Shown here: positions 39,034 to 48,473 of the stretch, piece after piece | Numbering within the stretch: the first letter of the stretch is position 1 | Layout of the letters: every line of letters begins with the position of its first letter | Assembly (NCBI RefSeq): GCF_000515115.1 | Contig: NZ_KI911538.1 | Span: 1-64,000, forward strand | DNA: 64,000 nucleotides | Direction: 5' to 3' | Source: Nocardiopsis sp. CNT312 | GTDB taxonomy: Bacteria > Actinomycetota > Actinomycetes > Streptosporangiales > Streptosporangiaceae | Notes under the pieces: model-generated | Databases searched by the model: none | What the model was told of the DNA's origin: nothing | The model's input: the letters and a program-made list of their open reading frames with translations, nothing else | Position numbers and translations under genes: made by a program

Positions 39034-40221
39034 ATGTTGCCGGGCGGCGGATTGCAGCAGGACAGGTTCCCGACGGTGCGCAAGGGCGGTTACGACAAGG
39101 CGCACGTCGATGACTACTACGTACGGATGGACAACCAGTCCAAGGACCTCCGCGAGCGTCTCCAGCGCATGGACGACGAGCTGGAGCAGACCAAGCGCGA
39201 CCTCGCGGTCGCTCGTGAGAAGGCCCAGGTCAAGCCTGAGCACGAGCAGATCAGCGAGCGTATGGCGGAGATCCTGAGGATCACCGAGGAGGAGGCCAAG
39301 GAGCGCCGGGCCAAGGTCGACGCCGAGATCCAGGAGCGGGAGAACAAGGCCAAGGAGGAGCTGGCCAAGCACCGCAAGGATGCCGAGGAGCACGCCGAGC
39401 GCATCGTCTCCTCCGCTCGGGAGGAGGCCAACACGATGGTCTCCGACGCCAAGCAGGAGGCCGACGAGCTCCGCAAGAACGCCAAGACCGAGGGCGACCG
39501 GCGCCTGAGTGAGGCCGAGGCGCGCGCCAAGAAGATCCACGACACGGCGGACCGCAGGCTGGCGACCCTCACCGCCACGCACGCCGAGGCGCTGCGCCGT
39601 CTCAAGGACATGCACTTCACCCTGGCCGACCTGGTGGAGGCCGAGGACAAGGCCGGTGCCCTGGAGACCGGGCTCTCCCGTGAGGACGCGGCGCAGGCCG
39701 CCAAGGAGGCCGCGGAGAAGGAGCCCAAGGCCCCGGAGAAGCCCGCACCAGCGGGCGGGCCGCAGGCCGCCAGGCCCGTGGCTGCTCAGCCCAAGCCGGA
39801 GCCGAAGAAGGAGGAGGCCAAGGCCCCCGCCCCTCAGCAGGCCCCGGACCAGGACGAGGCGACCACGAGGATCCCGCCGGTCGGTCGGGACCAGGACGAG
39901 GCGACCACGAGGATCCCGCCGATCCGCCGGGACGACGACGCTACGGTTCGGATCAGGCCGGGCCAGGCTCCGACGCAGCAGCCCGGCGGCGGAACGGCGC
40001 AGCGTCCTCCTCAGGCGGGCACCCCCGCCGAGCCGCCGCGCGGCACCCCCGTCCAGGGGCCCGCACCGGACGGACCGGCGGCCCCCGGCGGGACGCAGCG
40101 CCCCACGCCTCCGGCCGCCGGTGACGCCGACGGCTTCACCGGCGTCTACCGCAGGCCGGAGCTCGGTCAGCAGGAGCCCCCGGCCTCCGAGGAAGGTGTG
40201 CGGATCATCCGCAGGGACTAG
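39034..40221 (+). CDS. DivIVA-domain coiled-coil protein
   Basis: A 395-residue protein. An N-terminal DivIVA-like lipid-binding motif (RFPTVRKGGYDKAHVDDYY) begins near residue 11. A long coiled coil follows (about 30-215, Glu/Lys/Arg/Ala-rich). The tail (220-395) is Pro/Ala-rich and carries two near-identical DQDEATTRIPP blocks, then DDDATVRI. DivIVA-type proteins mark curved membrane and organise polar or septal growth. The repeated threonine-rich blocks could be kinase targets. It is not beside the division cluster, so it is a paralogue of the main DivIVA. Start ATG 39034. Confidence 0.88.
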   Translation: MLPGGGLQQDRFPTVRKGGYDKAHVDDYYVRMDNQSKDLRERLQRMDDELEQTKRDLAVAREKAQVKPEHEQISERMAEILRITEEEAKERRAKVDAEIQERENKAKEELAKHRKDAEEHAERIVSSAREEANTMVSDAKQEADELRKNAKTEGDRRLSEAEARAKKIHDTADRRLATLTATHAEALRRLKDMHFTLADLVEAEDKAGALETGLSREDAAQAAKEAAEKEPKAPEKPAPAGGPQAARPVAAQPKPEPKKEEAKAPAPQQAPDQDEATTRIPPVGRDQDEATTRIPPIRRDDDATVRIRPGQAPTQQPGGGTAQRPPQAGTPAEPPRGTPVQGPAPDGPAAPGGTQRPTPPAAGDADGFTGVYRRPELGQQEPPASEEGVRIIRRD

Positions 40222-40423
40222 GAACCGTTCTCCGAACGCGGCGCCGCGCCACGGGGTGGTGGCGGGTCGAAGCGGAGCGGAGGTTCGAAAGGACACAGCC
40301 CGGGCGGGACCGGCCGTTGCCTTGCGCCGAACACGGTGGAAGGTGGGGCCACCGGTCCCGCCCTGTGGTGTTGTGGGGGCGGTTATGAAGTGAAGTCCGC
40401 TTTGGTGGGCGCTGTCGGCTACG

Positions 40424-40885
40424 ATGCCGAAAGCCATGATGATACGTGCGGCCATCCGTTCCGACCTCGGCGCGATCCTGCGCCTGCTCCGAGAGGTCGG
40501 CGACCCCGCCGGTGCCCGGAGCGCGCATGTGCGCATGTCCTCCGCCGCGGTACGCGCGTGGACGCGGATGGAGAGCGACCCCGACCGCATGGTCCTGGTC
40601 GCCGAGGACCGTGGCCAGATCGTGGGAACGCTCGACCTGATGATCGTGGCCAACCTGACCCACGACGCCCAGCCCTGGGCCGCGGTGGACAACCTGGTGG
40701 TCGATCCCCAGCGCAGGGGACAGGGCGTGGGCCGGGCGCTGCTGGAGGACGCGGTGGACCGGGCCACGCACTCCGGCTGCTACAAGGTGGAGATGCTCGC
40801 GCACGAGGGTGGCGCGGCCCCCTCCGGGTTCTGTGTCAGGCTCGGGTTCGGGGACTCCTCCGACGGCTACCGCCGCTACCTGTGA
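40424..40885 (+). CDS. GNAT-family N-acetyltransferase
   Basis: A 153-residue (or about 149, from ATGs at 40436/40439) acetyltransferase. The acetyl-CoA motif is VVDPQRRGQGVGRALLEDAV, and a late RLGFGDSSDGYRRYL closes the fold. Substrate unknown. It lies 200 bases after the DivIVA-like gene and 166 before a TetR gene. Confidence 0.9.
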   Translation: MPKAMMIRAAIRSDLGAILRLLREVGDPAGARSAHVRMSSAAVRAWTRMESDPDRMVLVAEDRGQIVGTLDLMIVANLTHDAQPWAAVDNLVVDPQRRGQGVGRALLEDAVDRATHSGCYKVEMLAHEGGAAPSGFCVRLGFGDSSDGYRRYL

Positions 40886-41050
40886 TCTCCGTGCTCGACG
40901 AAGCGGTGCGGGTCCCGGAGCGAAGGGGTGAGCGGGCGGCGGTCTGTCGTGTCGGTCTCTCTCACCGCGTCTGTCGTGTACGACCCCGGGCTGTTGGTGC
41001 CACTCTGAGGGGATCGAACGTCCATTCCACGGTCGCCGAGGGGGAGGCAG

Positions 41051-41650
41051 ATGGCCCGTTCCGAAGAGGGCGAAGGCGGTTCCCCGCCACTGCGCGGTCG
41101 TGAGGCGACACGTGCGCGCATCCTGGAGAGCGCACGGGAGCTGTTCGCCCGGGAGGGCTACGGCGCGGTCTCCTCACGGATGATCGCCGCCCACGCCGGG
41201 GTCAACGTGGCCCTCATCAACCGCTACTTCGGATCCAAACGCGGTCTGCTCACCCAACTGCTGTGGGAGGTCGGCGTCTTCCCCGGCATCATCGAGGGGG
41301 ACCCCGCCACCCTCACGCGGCGGTTGGCCGAGCACGCCGTCAGCCGCCTGTACGGCGAGGGGTCGCCGTTGCAGCGCGTCGTGGACAACTCCGCCGGTGA
41401 CCCCGAACTCAAGGCGGTGTACGAGGGGCGGGTCAGGTCCGCCATGGTGGAGCCCCTCACCGCCTACCTGGGCGGGCCGGACGCGCGGGTGCACGCCTCC
41501 CTCCTCGCCTCCGTGCTGATCGGTGTGGCCCGGCTCCGGGCCACCGAGGGAGGGGCCTCACTGCGGGAGTACGACAGGGAGCGGCTCACCGCCCGGATCC
41601 AGGCGCTGCTGGACCTGTGCCTGGAGGGTTTCGGGCCCGAGGAGGGCTGA
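41051..41650 (+). CDS. TetR-family transcriptional regulator
   Basis: A 199-residue TetR regulator. The N-terminal HTH reads ARILESARELFAREGYGAVSS...NVALINRYFGSKRGLL. The C-terminal ligand domain is of the TetR_C type with ARVHASLLASVLIGVARLR. The target is unknown; no obvious partner gene is adjacent. Start ATG 41051 with GGGGGAGGCAG upstream. Confidence 0.92.
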   Translation: MARSEEGEGGSPPLRGREATRARILESARELFAREGYGAVSSRMIAAHAGVNVALINRYFGSKRGLLTQLLWEVGVFPGIIEGDPATLTRRLAEHAVSRLYGEGSPLQRVVDNSAGDPELKAVYEGRVRSAMVEPLTAYLGGPDARVHASLLASVLIGVARLRATEGGASLREYDRERLTARIQALLDLCLEGFGPEEG

Positions 41651-41677
41651 TATCCATAGGAGCATCCGGAGGGTGGG

Positions 41678-41705
41678 GCGCACCGCCTGTGGGGCGGCGG
41701 TGCGC
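41678..41705. terminator. Hairpin after the TetR gene
   Basis: GCGCACCGCC (41678-41687) / GGCGGTGCGC (41696-41705), a 10-bp stem, between convergent genes. Confidence 0.75.
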
Positions 41706-41719
41706 ACGGTCCGGGACGG

Positions 41720-42037
41720 TCAGCCGATGACGATGGCGCCCGCCAGGACGGGGTCGCCGAACCGGACGTTCCCGCTGCCCGAGGCCAGGGCGCGGCTGCC
41801 CTGGCAGCTCGTTCCGGCGAAGAGCGCGAACCTGGTGCCCGCCTCGGAGGCGACCTCCACGACCCCGCCCTGGCCGGTCGTGAGCGTGCGGCATCCGCCG
41901 TTGCGCACGTCCTGCTCGAAGCCCGACTCGAAGACGACCCGTACGGTCGAGGAGTCCTTCTCCTCGCTGGTCAGGCCGGAGACCGCGCCGGCGATGGTGG
42001 CGGACATGGTGGCGAGGTTCTGTGGGCGGATCGGCAC
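41720..42037 (-). CDS. Small hypothetical protein, Gly/Ser-rich
   Basis: A 105-residue protein from a GTG with AAGAGGGGAAC upstream; a longer version from ATG 42112 is possible. It has no signal peptide and no recognised domain. The core is beta-rich (STVRVVFESGF, GGVVEVASEAGTRFALFAG) with two Cys residues. No function is assigned. Confidence 0.55.
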   Translation of the reverse strand: MPIRPQNLATMSATIAGAVSGLTSEEKDSSTVRVVFESGFEQDVRNGGCRTLTTGQGGVVEVASEAGTRFALFAGTSCQGSRALASGSGNVRFGDPVLAGAIVIG

Positions 42038-42220
42038 GGCGTTCCCCTCTTCGGCCGTACCCGCCGGTCGCGAACGCGGTCCGTGGGCACGGAATTGATT
42101 ACTCTGTGTCATTTAGCTACAGGATCACGCGAAAAGGCGGCAGCCCGGACGGAGTGTCGGGCGATTTCCTCACAGGGGCGGAACCGGGGTTTCCGCGAAC
42201 CGTCGCCCGGCTCGGGCCCC

Positions 42221-42847
42221 TCAGAACTGTGCGGTGACGCACGCGAGACGGTCGCCCGCCTTGCCGGCCTCGCCCTCGCCGGTCTTGGTGTGGTGCTCGT
42301 GCAGAACCAGTGAGTTGGCCTCGCCCTCGCGGAACTCCCAGTCGACGGTGGAGTCGGCGACGACGTTGCCGGTCTCGTCGGTGGTGAAGTCCAGCCAGAC
42401 CTCGTTCTCGGGGTTGGCGTAGGCGGGGTCGTTGGAGGGCTCGTCCGCGGTCGCGGCCGGGTCTTGCTCGTTCTGGTAGTGCGGGCCCGCGTCCGCGGGG
42501 TCCTCGCCGCAGGGGTCGGTGTGCACGTGGGCGCCGAACTCGCGCTCCGGCTCCAGTCCGGTGCCGGTGAACTGCACGAAGGTCTGGCCCTCCTCCACCC
42601 GGACCTGGATGTCGGAGGTGGCGCCGGCCGGGACCGCAGTCTCGTCGTAGGTGAAGGTGGACTCGGTCTCACCGACCGGCATGAAGGTGGAGACGGTGAC
42701 GCTGGGGGAGGCGGTGGGCTGCGGCGCCCTCTCGTTGGTGGCGGCGCTCTCCTCTCCCGTGGTGCCGCCGGAGCTTTCGTCGGCGGCGCATCCGGTGGCG
42801 ATGAGCGCGGTCAGCGCCAGGCCGACGGTGAGCGAGGTCGTGCGCAT
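42221..42847 (-). CDS. Cu/Zn superoxide dismutase lipoprotein (SodC-like)
   Basis: A 208-residue lipoprotein (lipobox LIATGC) placed on the outer face of the membrane. The SodC-like domain has EFGAHVHTDPCGEDP, and near the end VLHEHHTKTGEGEAGKAGDRLACV, with the disulfide Cys pair. The first metal His pair (HVH) is present. A conserved GPHYQNEQDP replaces the more usual G-H-x-N stretch. Detoxifies superoxide outside the cell; activity is inferred. Convergent with nothing; stands alone. Confidence 0.85.
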   Translation of the reverse strand: MRTTSLTVGLALTALIATGCAADESSGGTTGEESAATNERAPQPTASPSVTVSTFMPVGETESTFTYDETAVPAGATSDIQVRVEEGQTFVQFTGTGLEPEREFGAHVHTDPCGEDPADAGPHYQNEQDPAATADEPSNDPAYANPENEVWLDFTTDETGNVVADSTVDWEFREGEANSLVLHEHHTKTGEGEAGKAGDRLACVTAQF

Positions 42848-42922
42848 GGGCGGGACTCCCGGGATGGTCTGATCGGTCGTCCGCCATCTTACTCAAAGTA
42901 ATCAAGTGACGACCAAGTGTCG

Positions 42923-43393
42923 TTAATTTTGGGGTGAGGGGGGCGAGGAGGGGGAGCGGAAGGTGAAGGCCTCGGCGGAGGGGCCGTCCGTGCGCAGCAA
43001 GTTGAGCCGCTCCCAGGCCTCGTCGAGGGTGGGGACGGTTCCGGCGGGGATCCACCACAGCACGGTGTGGGCCTCCCCCATGTGCTCGAACCACTGGCGG
43101 CGGAGCCGGAGCGGCTCCATGTGCCCGCTGCGGTACGTGAAATTCCAGAGGGAGTCTACGGTCTCCCAGACCGACATGTTGACGATGGTGTCGTCGCCCA
43201 AGGGCCGCAGGCCGGTCGCGTCGTCGCCGTCCCCGTCGACCAGGCGCCAGACGAAGCCGGGGGAGCCCTCGGCCAGGGCGTTGATCCCGTCGAGCCGGTC
43301 GACGAAGCCCGACATGGCCGGGGAGTCCAGCGGCGCGCGCATCCGGGCGATGTTCAGTTGCGCGAGGTGGTGGGTGGGGGAGGAGTCGGTCAC
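42923..43393 (-). CDS. DUF3291-family protein
   Basis: A 156-residue DUF3291 protein. Typical blocks are LAQLNIARMRAPLDSPAM, GFVDRLDGINALAEGSPGFV and VNMSVWETVDSL, with HTVLWWIPAGTVPTLDEA at the end. The fold resembles antibiotic-biosynthesis monooxygenases (dimeric alpha-beta barrel). Function is unknown. Confidence 0.88.
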   Translation of the reverse strand: MTDSSPTHHLAQLNIARMRAPLDSPAMSGFVDRLDGINALAEGSPGFVWRLVDGDGDDATGLRPLGDDTIVNMSVWETVDSLWNFTYRSGHMEPLRLRRQWFEHMGEAHTVLWWIPAGTVPTLDEAWERLNLLRTDGPSAEAFTFRSPSSPPSPQN

Positions 43394-43425
43394 GGCCCTC
43401 AGCAGAGCACGGTCCGGTTTCTATG

Positions 43426-44073
43426 TCAATCTGTATTGTTTTTAGAAATCACCGCGCAGCAGCGGCCGGGAGCGGGGTCCATCCTGGCCCGCGTGTTCCC
43501 CTCGCCGCGGGCCTCCAGCACCCCGCGCAGCAACTCCACGTTCAGACCGCAGGCCAGGGGAGGGAAGGCCCGGGCCAACGAGTGGAACGGGCAGTTGCGC
43601 AGCAGGAGCCGCCCGTCGCCGGACTCGGGCTCGTAGCCGCGCTCCTCCAGCAGCTCCGTCAGGGGCCGGTCCCCACCCTCCCCGCCGATCCGGCGGCCCT
43701 CCTCGCGCGCCGAGGCGTACACCGCCTCCTCCGCTCCGCACCGCTCCAGGGCATCGGCCAGCACCCGCGAGGCGAGTTCGTAGTCGCGCGGCGGAAGGCT
43801 CAGCGACAGCTCGCGCTCCGCCCGCCGGTACAGCTTGGCCGGGCGCCCCGACCCCGGGCCCTCCCTGCCGCTCGTCTTGCCCAGCGCCACCTCCAGCAGG
43901 CCCGCCTCCACCAGCCGGTCCAGGTGGTGGGCGGCCAGGGTGCGCTGGAGGCCGAGCGCCTCGGCCGCCCCGCCACGGCTCACCTCGTCCCCCGAGGCGG
44001 CGACGTACTCGTACAGTCGGCGCCGCACGGGGTCGGCGAGAGCTCGGGCGGCGGCGATCGAGGCGTGGTCCAT
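43426..44073 (-). CDS. ArsR-like winged-helix regulator with C-terminal Cys cluster
   Basis: A 215-residue regulator. The winged helix has ALADPVRRRLYEYV, GGAAEALGLQRTLAAHHLDR and LVEAGLLEV. The C-terminal domain carries a conserved cysteine set (RNCPFHSLAR...LACGLN...GRCCAV), the kind of site used for an iron-sulfur cluster in SufR-type regulators. ATG 44073. It probably senses redox or iron; the target is unknown. Confidence 0.82.
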   Translation of the reverse strand: MDHASIAAARALADPVRRRLYEYVAASGDEVSRGGAAEALGLQRTLAAHHLDRLVEAGLLEVALGKTSGREGPGSGRPAKLYRRAERELSLSLPPRDYELASRVLADALERCGAEEAVYASAREEGRRIGGEGGDRPLTELLEERGYEPESGDGRLLLRNCPFHSLARAFPPLACGLNVELLRGVLEARGEGNTRARMDPAPGRCCAVISKNNTD

Positions 44074-44192
44074 GCGTCCATTGTGCTCCCGGGTGTGGCG
44101 GCGGCTCCGGGGGCGAACGGTGGCCCGCACGCCGACGCTCCGCCGCGCGGTGGCAGACTGGACCCGGTACGGACTACCGACGAACAGGCGAT

Positions 44193-44813
44193 ATGCGCAC
44201 CATCAGACGCGGCGGAGAGGTCGAGACCGAGATCCGCAAATCCCGCTTCCTCTGTGCCCTGGCCAGGGTGGACGACGAGGACGCCGCGCGCGGGTTCATC
44301 GCCGAGCGCCGCAGGGAGCACTGGAGTGCGGCCCACAACTGCACCGCCTACGTGCTCGGCGAGGACGGCGGCGTGCAGCGCTCCAGCGACGACGGCGAGC
44401 CGGGCGGCACCGCCGGCGTCCCCATGCTGGAGGTGCTGCGCCACCGCGGCCTCACCGACACGGTCGCCGTGGTCACCCGCTACTTCGGGGGCGTCAAGCT
44501 CGGAGCGGGCGGGCTCATCCGCGCCTACGGCAGCGCGGTCTCCGCCGCCGTCGACGAGGTCGGCGTGCTGGAGCGCCGACGCCTCCTCGTGGTGGACGTC
44601 TTCGCCGACTACGTCCTCGGCGGACGACTGGAGAGCGACCTGCGCGGCTCCTCCCACACCGTGCGCGACGTCGCCTACGGGGACCGCGTCCGGATCGAGG
44701 TGGCCCTGCCCGAGGCCGAGCTGGCGGACTTCGGCGTCCGCCTGGCCGAACTCACCGGAGGCAGAGCGCAGTCCCAGGTCAGAGGGTCCACCGTGGTCGA
44801 AGTGGAACCGTGA
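44193..44813 (+). CDS. YigZ/IMPACT-family protein (UPF0029)
   Basis: A 206-residue protein. The UPF0029 N domain has KSRFLCALARVDDE, AHNCTAYVLGEDG and SSDDGEPGGTAGVPML. VVTRYFGGVKLGAGGLIRAYG is nearly invariant in this family. The C-terminal ferredoxin-like half follows. The family binds nucleic acids or the translation machinery; the exact role is unclear. Start ATG 44193. Confidence 0.93.
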   Translation: MRTIRRGGEVETEIRKSRFLCALARVDDEDAARGFIAERRREHWSAAHNCTAYVLGEDGGVQRSSDDGEPGGTAGVPMLEVLRHRGLTDTVAVVTRYFGGVKLGAGGLIRAYGSAVSAAVDEVGVLERRRLLVVDVFADYVLGGRLESDLRGSSHTVRDVAYGDRVRIEVALPEAELADFGVRLAELTGGRAQSQVRGSTVVEVEP

Positions 44814-44929
44814 GCGCGGGTGTGGGACGTTTACACCTCAGTAACGAGTCGTCCCCGCCGTGGGTGTCCACCCGGGGCCGCCGCTTAGGATCTGCCGTAA
44901 ACACCATCGTTCGTGGGGAGAGACCGTCC

Positions 44930-46384
44930 ATGCGCAGCGCCCGCGTTCCCCAGGTGGTCTCCTGCGGGCTCGCGGTACTGGTGGCGGCCTGCACGCCCGC
45001 TCCCGAGCCCGTCGCCCCCGAGCCCAGCCGGGAGCCCACCCCGGTTCCCACGGACTTCACCGGTGACCCTCCGCCGGGGATCGACGGCGATGTCCTGCGC
45101 TTCCTGCACGGCGACGAGGCCGAGGTCCACGCCCTCATCAACGATCCGGCGGGGGTGCGGATCAGCCCCGTCGGCTCCGCCTTCCTCTTCAGCTCCGGGA
45201 GCGAGGACCGCCACCTGCTGCACGACGCCGCCACCGGCACGACCCTCTGGGAGGGCGAGGCCCGGTTCCTCGGGTTCGGCGCCGACGGCGCGGGCGAGCG
45301 GGTCCTGCTCATGTCGGACGAGGACGGCCGGTTCGCCCTCGACGCGGCCGGGAAGCGCGTGTGGGAGCCCGAGGAGGAGGGCGACACCTACCTCGACGGG
45401 ATCGCCGTGCGCTACCCCCAGGGGTGGTCCGCGGAGGAGCCCGGCGGCGACTACGCGGTGCTGGGTGCCGAGGGCGCGGTGCTGTGGGAGTACACACTCG
45501 ACCCGGTGGAACCGGAAGACGAGGCGTCTCCGTCGCCGTCCCCGGACGGGCCCTCCGACGGCCCCGAGGACGGCGGTCGGGAGGAGCCGGAGGAGGGGCC
45601 GGAGGCCGCTCTGGGCGTGCCCGTGGCCGCCTGGGAGGACCTCGTCCTGCTGGAGTCGGCCGATGCCGGACTGCGGGCGCACTCCCTCGCCGGGGACGAC
45701 GCGGGCGAGGAGCTGTGGGCCCTCGGCCGCGACGACGGGGAGCTGGGCAGGGGCTCCTCGATGCTGCTCTCCGCGCCGCGGGTGCTCGGCGTGTACACAC
45801 TTCCCGAGGACGAGGACGGCGCGGGGGCCGGTGAACGTGTCCTGCTGGTGCGCTGGACCGGGCCGGAGGACCCCTCCGTCCTCGCCGCCTACGATCCCGC
45901 CGACGGCGCGCTGCTGTGGTTCCTGGAGGAGCCCGGCCCCAACCCGGTCCGTGCCCCCTTCGAGACCAGTGGTGTCCCAGGCAGCCTCTATGACGGGGCC
46001 ACGGGGACCCTGCTGCTGCCCCAGGCCAGCGGCGAGGCCACTCTGGTCGCCGTCGGCCTTGCAGACGGCGAGGTCCGGTGGGGCCTGGAGGAGGACGACG
46101 TGTCCCTCGCCCCGGCCTTCGCCCACGACGGGCTCGTCTACGCCGACTCCCGCACCAACGACGGAGGGGACCGTCAGTTGGTGCTGGAGGCGGAGACCAT
46201 GGACGTCGTCGCCGACGAGATGACCGCCTACGTCGAGGCGGTCACCGACAGCGGCCACGCGATCCTCGTGCAGGGGCGTCAGCGCTTCGTCTTCGGGCCG
46301 CCCCCCGGAGAGGAGCCGGAGGAGGCCCCCTCGCGGAGCCCGAGCGGCGCCCCCTCCGCGAACCCGAGCGAGGGGGTCGCCTGA
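44930..46384 (+). CDS. Lipoprotein with PQQ-like beta-propeller repeats
   Basis: A 484-residue lipoprotein (lipobox LVAAC) with a Pro-rich spacer after the Cys. Repeated blades show the PQQ-like GTTLWEGE, GKRVWEPEEEG, GAVLWEYTL, GALLWFLEEPG and GEVRWGLEEDD pattern, about six or seven blades in all. An acidic/Ser-Pro insertion (residues about 190-230) interrupts the propeller. The tail is Ser/Pro-rich. Likely an outer-face scaffold or sensor; no catalytic residues. RBS GGGGAGAG; start ATG 44930. Confidence 0.85.
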   Translation: MRSARVPQVVSCGLAVLVAACTPAPEPVAPEPSREPTPVPTDFTGDPPPGIDGDVLRFLHGDEAEVHALINDPAGVRISPVGSAFLFSSGSEDRHLLHDAATGTTLWEGEARFLGFGADGAGERVLLMSDEDGRFALDAAGKRVWEPEEEGDTYLDGIAVRYPQGWSAEEPGGDYAVLGAEGAVLWEYTLDPVEPEDEASPSPSPDGPSDGPEDGGREEPEEGPEAALGVPVAAWEDLVLLESADAGLRAHSLAGDDAGEELWALGRDDGELGRGSSMLLSAPRVLGVYTLPEDEDGAGAGERVLLVRWTGPEDPSVLAAYDPADGALLWFLEEPGPNPVRAPFETSGVPGSLYDGATGTLLLPQASGEATLVAVGLADGEVRWGLEEDDVSLAPAFAHDGLVYADSRTNDGGDRQLVLEAETMDVVADEMTAYVEAVTDSGHAILVQGRQRFVFGPPPGEEPEEAPSRSPSGAPSANPSEGVA

Positions 46385-46446
46385 CCTGCGGTCACCGGGC
46401 ACGGGAGAGCCGGGGTGCGTTCTCCTGGAGAGGAACGCTCCGCCTA

Positions 46447-46521
46447 TGGCCGTTTTCCGTCATTGGCCGTTGTCCGCCATTGGCCATTTTCCGCCATGCT
46501 GACCCCTGACCCCTGACCCCA
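46447..46521. repeat. Short tandem repeats upstream of mutA (3 x 17 bp and 3 x 7 bp)
   Basis: TGGCCGTTTTCCGTCAT (46447-46463) is followed by two near copies at 46464 and 46481. Then GACCCCT repeats three times (46501-46521). They lie 33-107 bases upstream of mutA, where regulators would bind. Confidence 0.8.
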
Positions 46522-46553
46522 CCAAACCGAATCGGGTTTTATACCATTTCGGC

Positions 46554-48473
46554 ATGGACGTCTCTGATAGGGCGGCCGGTGGTTCCACCGATCCCCGCCT
46601 GGCCGAAGGGTTCCCCGCGGCCACCCGCGAGAGGTGGCGCGAACTCGCCTCCGCCGCGCTGCGCAGGAGCGGTGTCTCCGAGGAGCAGCTCGCCGATACC
46701 CCCGAGACGGTGCTGGCCACCCGCACCCACGACGGCTTCGACATCGCCCCGCTCCACACCGCCGAACCCGCCCAGGCCGACCCGGGCTACCCCGGCCTGC
46801 CCCCCTTCACCCGGGGCTACCGGCCCGAGGGCGCGGTCCTCGGCGGGTGGGACCTCCGCGCCCGACACACCGACCCCGACCCGCGTGTCCTGCGGCCCCG
46901 CCTGTACGACGACCTGGTGAACGGCGCGGGCTCCCTGTGGATCGCCGTGGGCCCCTCCGGGGTACCCGCCGCCTCACTGGGCGAGGCCCTCGCCGACGTC
47001 CACCTCGACCTCGCCCCCGTCGTCCTGTCCGCCGGGGCCGACTACGCCGACGCCGCCCGCGCCCTGCTGCGCGCCCATGCCGACGCCGGGGTCCCCGACA
47101 GCGGCGTCCGCTCCCACCTGGGCATCGACCCCCTCGCCACCGCCGCTCGGCTGGGTGAGCGCCCCGACCCCGCCGACGCGGCCCGCTTCGCCGCGGAGTG
47201 CGCCCGGGGCCGTCCGGGCCTGGGCCTGTTCGTCGCCGACGGAACCCTCGTCCACGAGGCGGGCGGCTCCCCGGCACAGGAACTGGGCACCGCCATCGCC
47301 GCCGGCACCGCCCACCTGCGCGCCCTCACCGCAGCCGGACTCGGCCTGGCCGACGCCGTGCGCCGCATCGAGTTCCGCCTGTCCGCCGACGCCGACCAGT
47401 TCTCCGTGATCGCCGGGCTCCGGGCCGTGCGCGCCATGTGGAACCAGGTCCTGGCCGCCTGCGGCCTGCCCCCCGAACAGCGCACCCTGCGCCTGCACGC
47501 CGTCACCTCGTCGGCGATGACCACCCGCCGCGACCCGCACGTGAACATGGTCCGCGCCACCGTCGCCTGCTTCGCCGCGGGTGTCGGGGGCGCCGACTCG
47601 GTCACCGTCACGCCCTTCGACTCCGCTGTCGGCCTGCCCGACGACTTCGCCCGCCGCATCGCACGCAACACCCAGTCACTGCTCATCGAGGAGTCCCACC
47701 TGGCCCGTGTCATCGACCCGGCCGGCGGCTCCTTCTACGTCGAGTCGCTCACCCGCGACCTGTACCGTGCCGGATGGGCGTTCTTCCAGGAGACCGAGGC
47801 CGCAGGCGGTCTGGCCGAGGCCATCGCCACCGGCATGCTGCGCGAGCGCGTCGACGAGGTGTGGCAGCGGCGCCGCGCCGACATCGCCCACCGCCGCGCA
47901 CCCCTGACCGGGGTCAGCGAGTTCCCCGACCTGGAGGAGACCCCCCTGGTGCGCCCGCCCGCGCCGGGCGGCCCCCCGGCCACGGGTGCCTTCTCCGTCC
48001 GGCGCTACGCCGAGGACTTCGAGGCCCTGCGCGACCGCGCCGACCGCCAGACGGGCGACACCGGCCACCGGCCCACCGCGTTCCTGGCCACGCTCGGTCC
48101 CGTCGCCGCGCACACCGCCCGCGCCTCCTTCGCCGCGAACCTCCTCGCCGCCGGAGGGATCGCCGCCGATCGGCCCGGGCCGCTCGACACGCCCGAGGCC
48201 GCCGTCCGCGCCTTCTCCGCCTCCGGACACCGCGTCGCCGTCCTGTGCTCCTCCGACACCGTCTACGCCGAGCACGCGGAGGCGGCCGCCCGCGCCCTCA
48301 AGGGGGCTGGGGCCCACCTGGTCCTGCTCGCCGGAGCACCCCGCGCCACCTACCGGGACGCCGGCGTCGACGGCTTCGCCCACCGGGGGTGCGACGCCGT
48401 CGCCCTGCTGACCGACCTGCTGGACCTGCTCACCACCGACCCGTCCGCGACCTCCCAGAGGGCGAGCGCATGA
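46554..48473 (+). CDS. mutA: Methylmalonyl-CoA mutase small (beta) subunit
   Basis: A 639-residue non-catalytic subunit of methylmalonyl-CoA mutase. The barrel domain resembles the large subunit ([41 protein letters not shown]). The C-terminal cobalamin-like domain lacks the cobalamin-binding DxHxxG motif, as expected for a beta subunit. It overlaps mutB by four bases (ATGA). Start ATG 46554; the region just upstream is AT-rich. Confidence 0.95.
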   Translation: MDVSDRAAGGSTDPRLAEGFPAATRERWRELASAALRRSGVSEEQLADTPETVLATRTHDGFDIAPLHTAEPAQADPGYPGLPPFTRGYRPEGAVLGGWDLRARHTDPDPRVLRPRLYDDLVNGAGSLWIAVGPSGVPAASLGEALADVHLDLAPVVLSAGADYADAARALLRAHADAGVPDSGVRSHLGIDPLATAARLGERPDPADAARFAAECARGRPGLGLFVADGTLVHEAGGSPAQELGTAIAAGTAHLRALTAAGLGLADAVRRIEFRLSADADQFSVIAGLRAVRAMWNQVLAACGLPPEQRTLRLHAVTSSAMTTRRDPHVNMVRATVACFAAGVGGADSVTVTPFDSAVGLPDDFARRIARNTQSLLIEESHLARVIDPAGGSFYVESLTRDLYRAGWAFFQETEAAGGLAEAIATGMLRERVDEVWQRRRADIAHRRAPLTGVSEFPDLEETPLVRPPAPGGPPATGAFSVRRYAEDFEALRDRADRQTGDTGHRPTAFLATLGPVAAHTARASFAANLLAAGGIAADRPGPLDTPEAAVRAFSASGHRVAVLCSSDTVYAEHAEAAARALKGAGAHLVLLAGAPRATYRDAGVDGFAHRGCDAVALLTDLLDLLTTDPSATSQRASA

